From Ophioceras dolichostomum (Eukaryota; Ascomycota; Sordariomycetes; Magnaporthales; Ophioceraceae): a stretch of DNA of 64,000 bases. The stretch covers positions 1-64,000 of the forward strand of contig PYST01000027.1 of assembly GCA_003049485.1 (NCBI GenBank). The letters run 5' to 3'. Both the position numbers and the translations under genes were made by a program. The notes below the pieces were generated by a model. It worked only from the letters and a program-made list of their open reading frames with translations, had not been told where the DNA came from and searched no databases. Shown piece after piece: positions 63,438-64,000 of the stretch (position 1 is the first letter of the stretch; the number at the start of each line of letters is the position of its first letter).

Positions 63438-64000
63438 CCTACTGGCGGCGCAATCGCGTCGCGAGGATCATATCAACAGGATGGGAGATGGACTTCTGCT
63501 TGCCGTGTCATTTCCGTCCGTAGTGAAGCTCTCGAGGTACTAAGAAAGGATGATGATGCGAAGGAGGAGGAGAGACGACCATAGAAAAAAAAGTAAAAAT
63601 CGGGGGGAAGAAGTCTCCAGGGTCCACTACGTGTAGCCCACTATCGTCCCCTGCATTAACACCTGCAATTCGATTTCAGGGGCAACTTGAACTATCATCA
63701 TTCATGGTACGGAATATTGATCGCATCTTTTGCGTTGTCGAACGTTCGACTGTTGGATATATCATGACATATACTGCATTATTCATAGAGAGACTACTGA
63801 TGGATTTCTCCGCCTTGAGAGCATGGGAAAGGAGTCGAACTTAAAGCCTATGGCGGTCGCGTACTAGATACCAACCTGTCCAGGGTGTGGTACTTTTTAG
63901 GACGGCCAAATATGCTCTGGGATCCAGAGTTAGGCATGCATGCTTGTTCCGATCGGCTGTGTCAGTCTCTTAGTTGAAACATACGAAGAAAAGCTTGCTC
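63438..64000. other. Upstream region of MIP1 to the window edge
   Basis: Holds the MIP1 promoter. Around 63,540-63,610 is A/G-rich. No gene seen and nothing cut by the window edge that I can identify. Confidence 0.5.

Noticed and set aside
63825..63900. tRNA-like 3' end on the minus strand (GTTCGACTCC)
   Set aside because: No matching 7-bp acceptor half or D-arm at the right distance.

Overview
The window is nuclear DNA of a filamentous ascomycete (Pezizomycotina, most likely a Sordariomycete). Genes are monocistronic and lie on both strands. They are interrupted by short introns (about 44-290 bp, mostly 60-110) with GTATGT/GTAAGT-type donors and CTAAC-like branch sites. Codons are GC-rich and gene order is not operonic. 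Several families are typical of these fungi: a WOPR regulator of the Sge1/Ryp1/Wor1 clade, a HeLo-domain protein, a Zn2Cys6 factor with a fungal-specific domain, and calponin with a coiled-coil tail.

Layout. 1-13.85 kb holds no convincing gene and is the upstream region of the WOPR regulator (13,855-15,702, +). That regulator is followed in frame, past one UAG, by a coding-looking tail to 16,113. Then come cardiolipin synthase CRD1 (18.1-19.5 kb, +), the mitochondrial tRNA-modifying enzyme MTO1 (20.0-22.2, -), the SM protein VPS45 (22.9-24.9, -), ERMES subunit MMM1 (25.5-26.9, +), CAAX protease RCE1 (27.3-28.4, -), a HeLo-pseudokinase protein (29.8-32.2, -), calponin/transgelin SCP1 (32.9-35.1, -), a complex I assembly factor NDUFAF2 homologue (35.8-36.4, +), an unrecognised nuclear-type protein (37.3-39.6, -), a single-pass membrane protein with a PAN-like ectodomain (41.3-42.5, +), an ABCG half-transporter (42.9-45.4, -), a Zn2Cys6 transcription factor (47.9-51.3, -), a protein with an NLR-type N-terminus but no NACHT domain (53.5-55.7, -), a secreted type-B carboxylesterase (57.0-59.1, +) and mitochondrial DNA polymerase gamma MIP1 (59.8-63.4, -).

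How the genes relate. Five of sixteen genes act in mitochondria: cardiolipin synthesis, mt-tRNA modification, the ER-mitochondria tether, complex I assembly and mtDNA replication. The rest are housekeeping traffic, prenylation and cytoskeleton genes. Two genes look like parts of the fungal self/non-self or cell-death repertoire: the HeLo-pseudokinase and the NLR-N protein. I resolved intron-exon structures by checking splice phase at every junction, so most genes are given as spliced models.

Most notable points: the very large gene-free upstream region of the WOPR switch gene, with a strand-composition change near 10.1 kb; the in-frame extension behind the WOPR stop codon, which carries a basic NLS-like cluster; and the HeLo plus pseudokinase architecture, which parallels MLKL.
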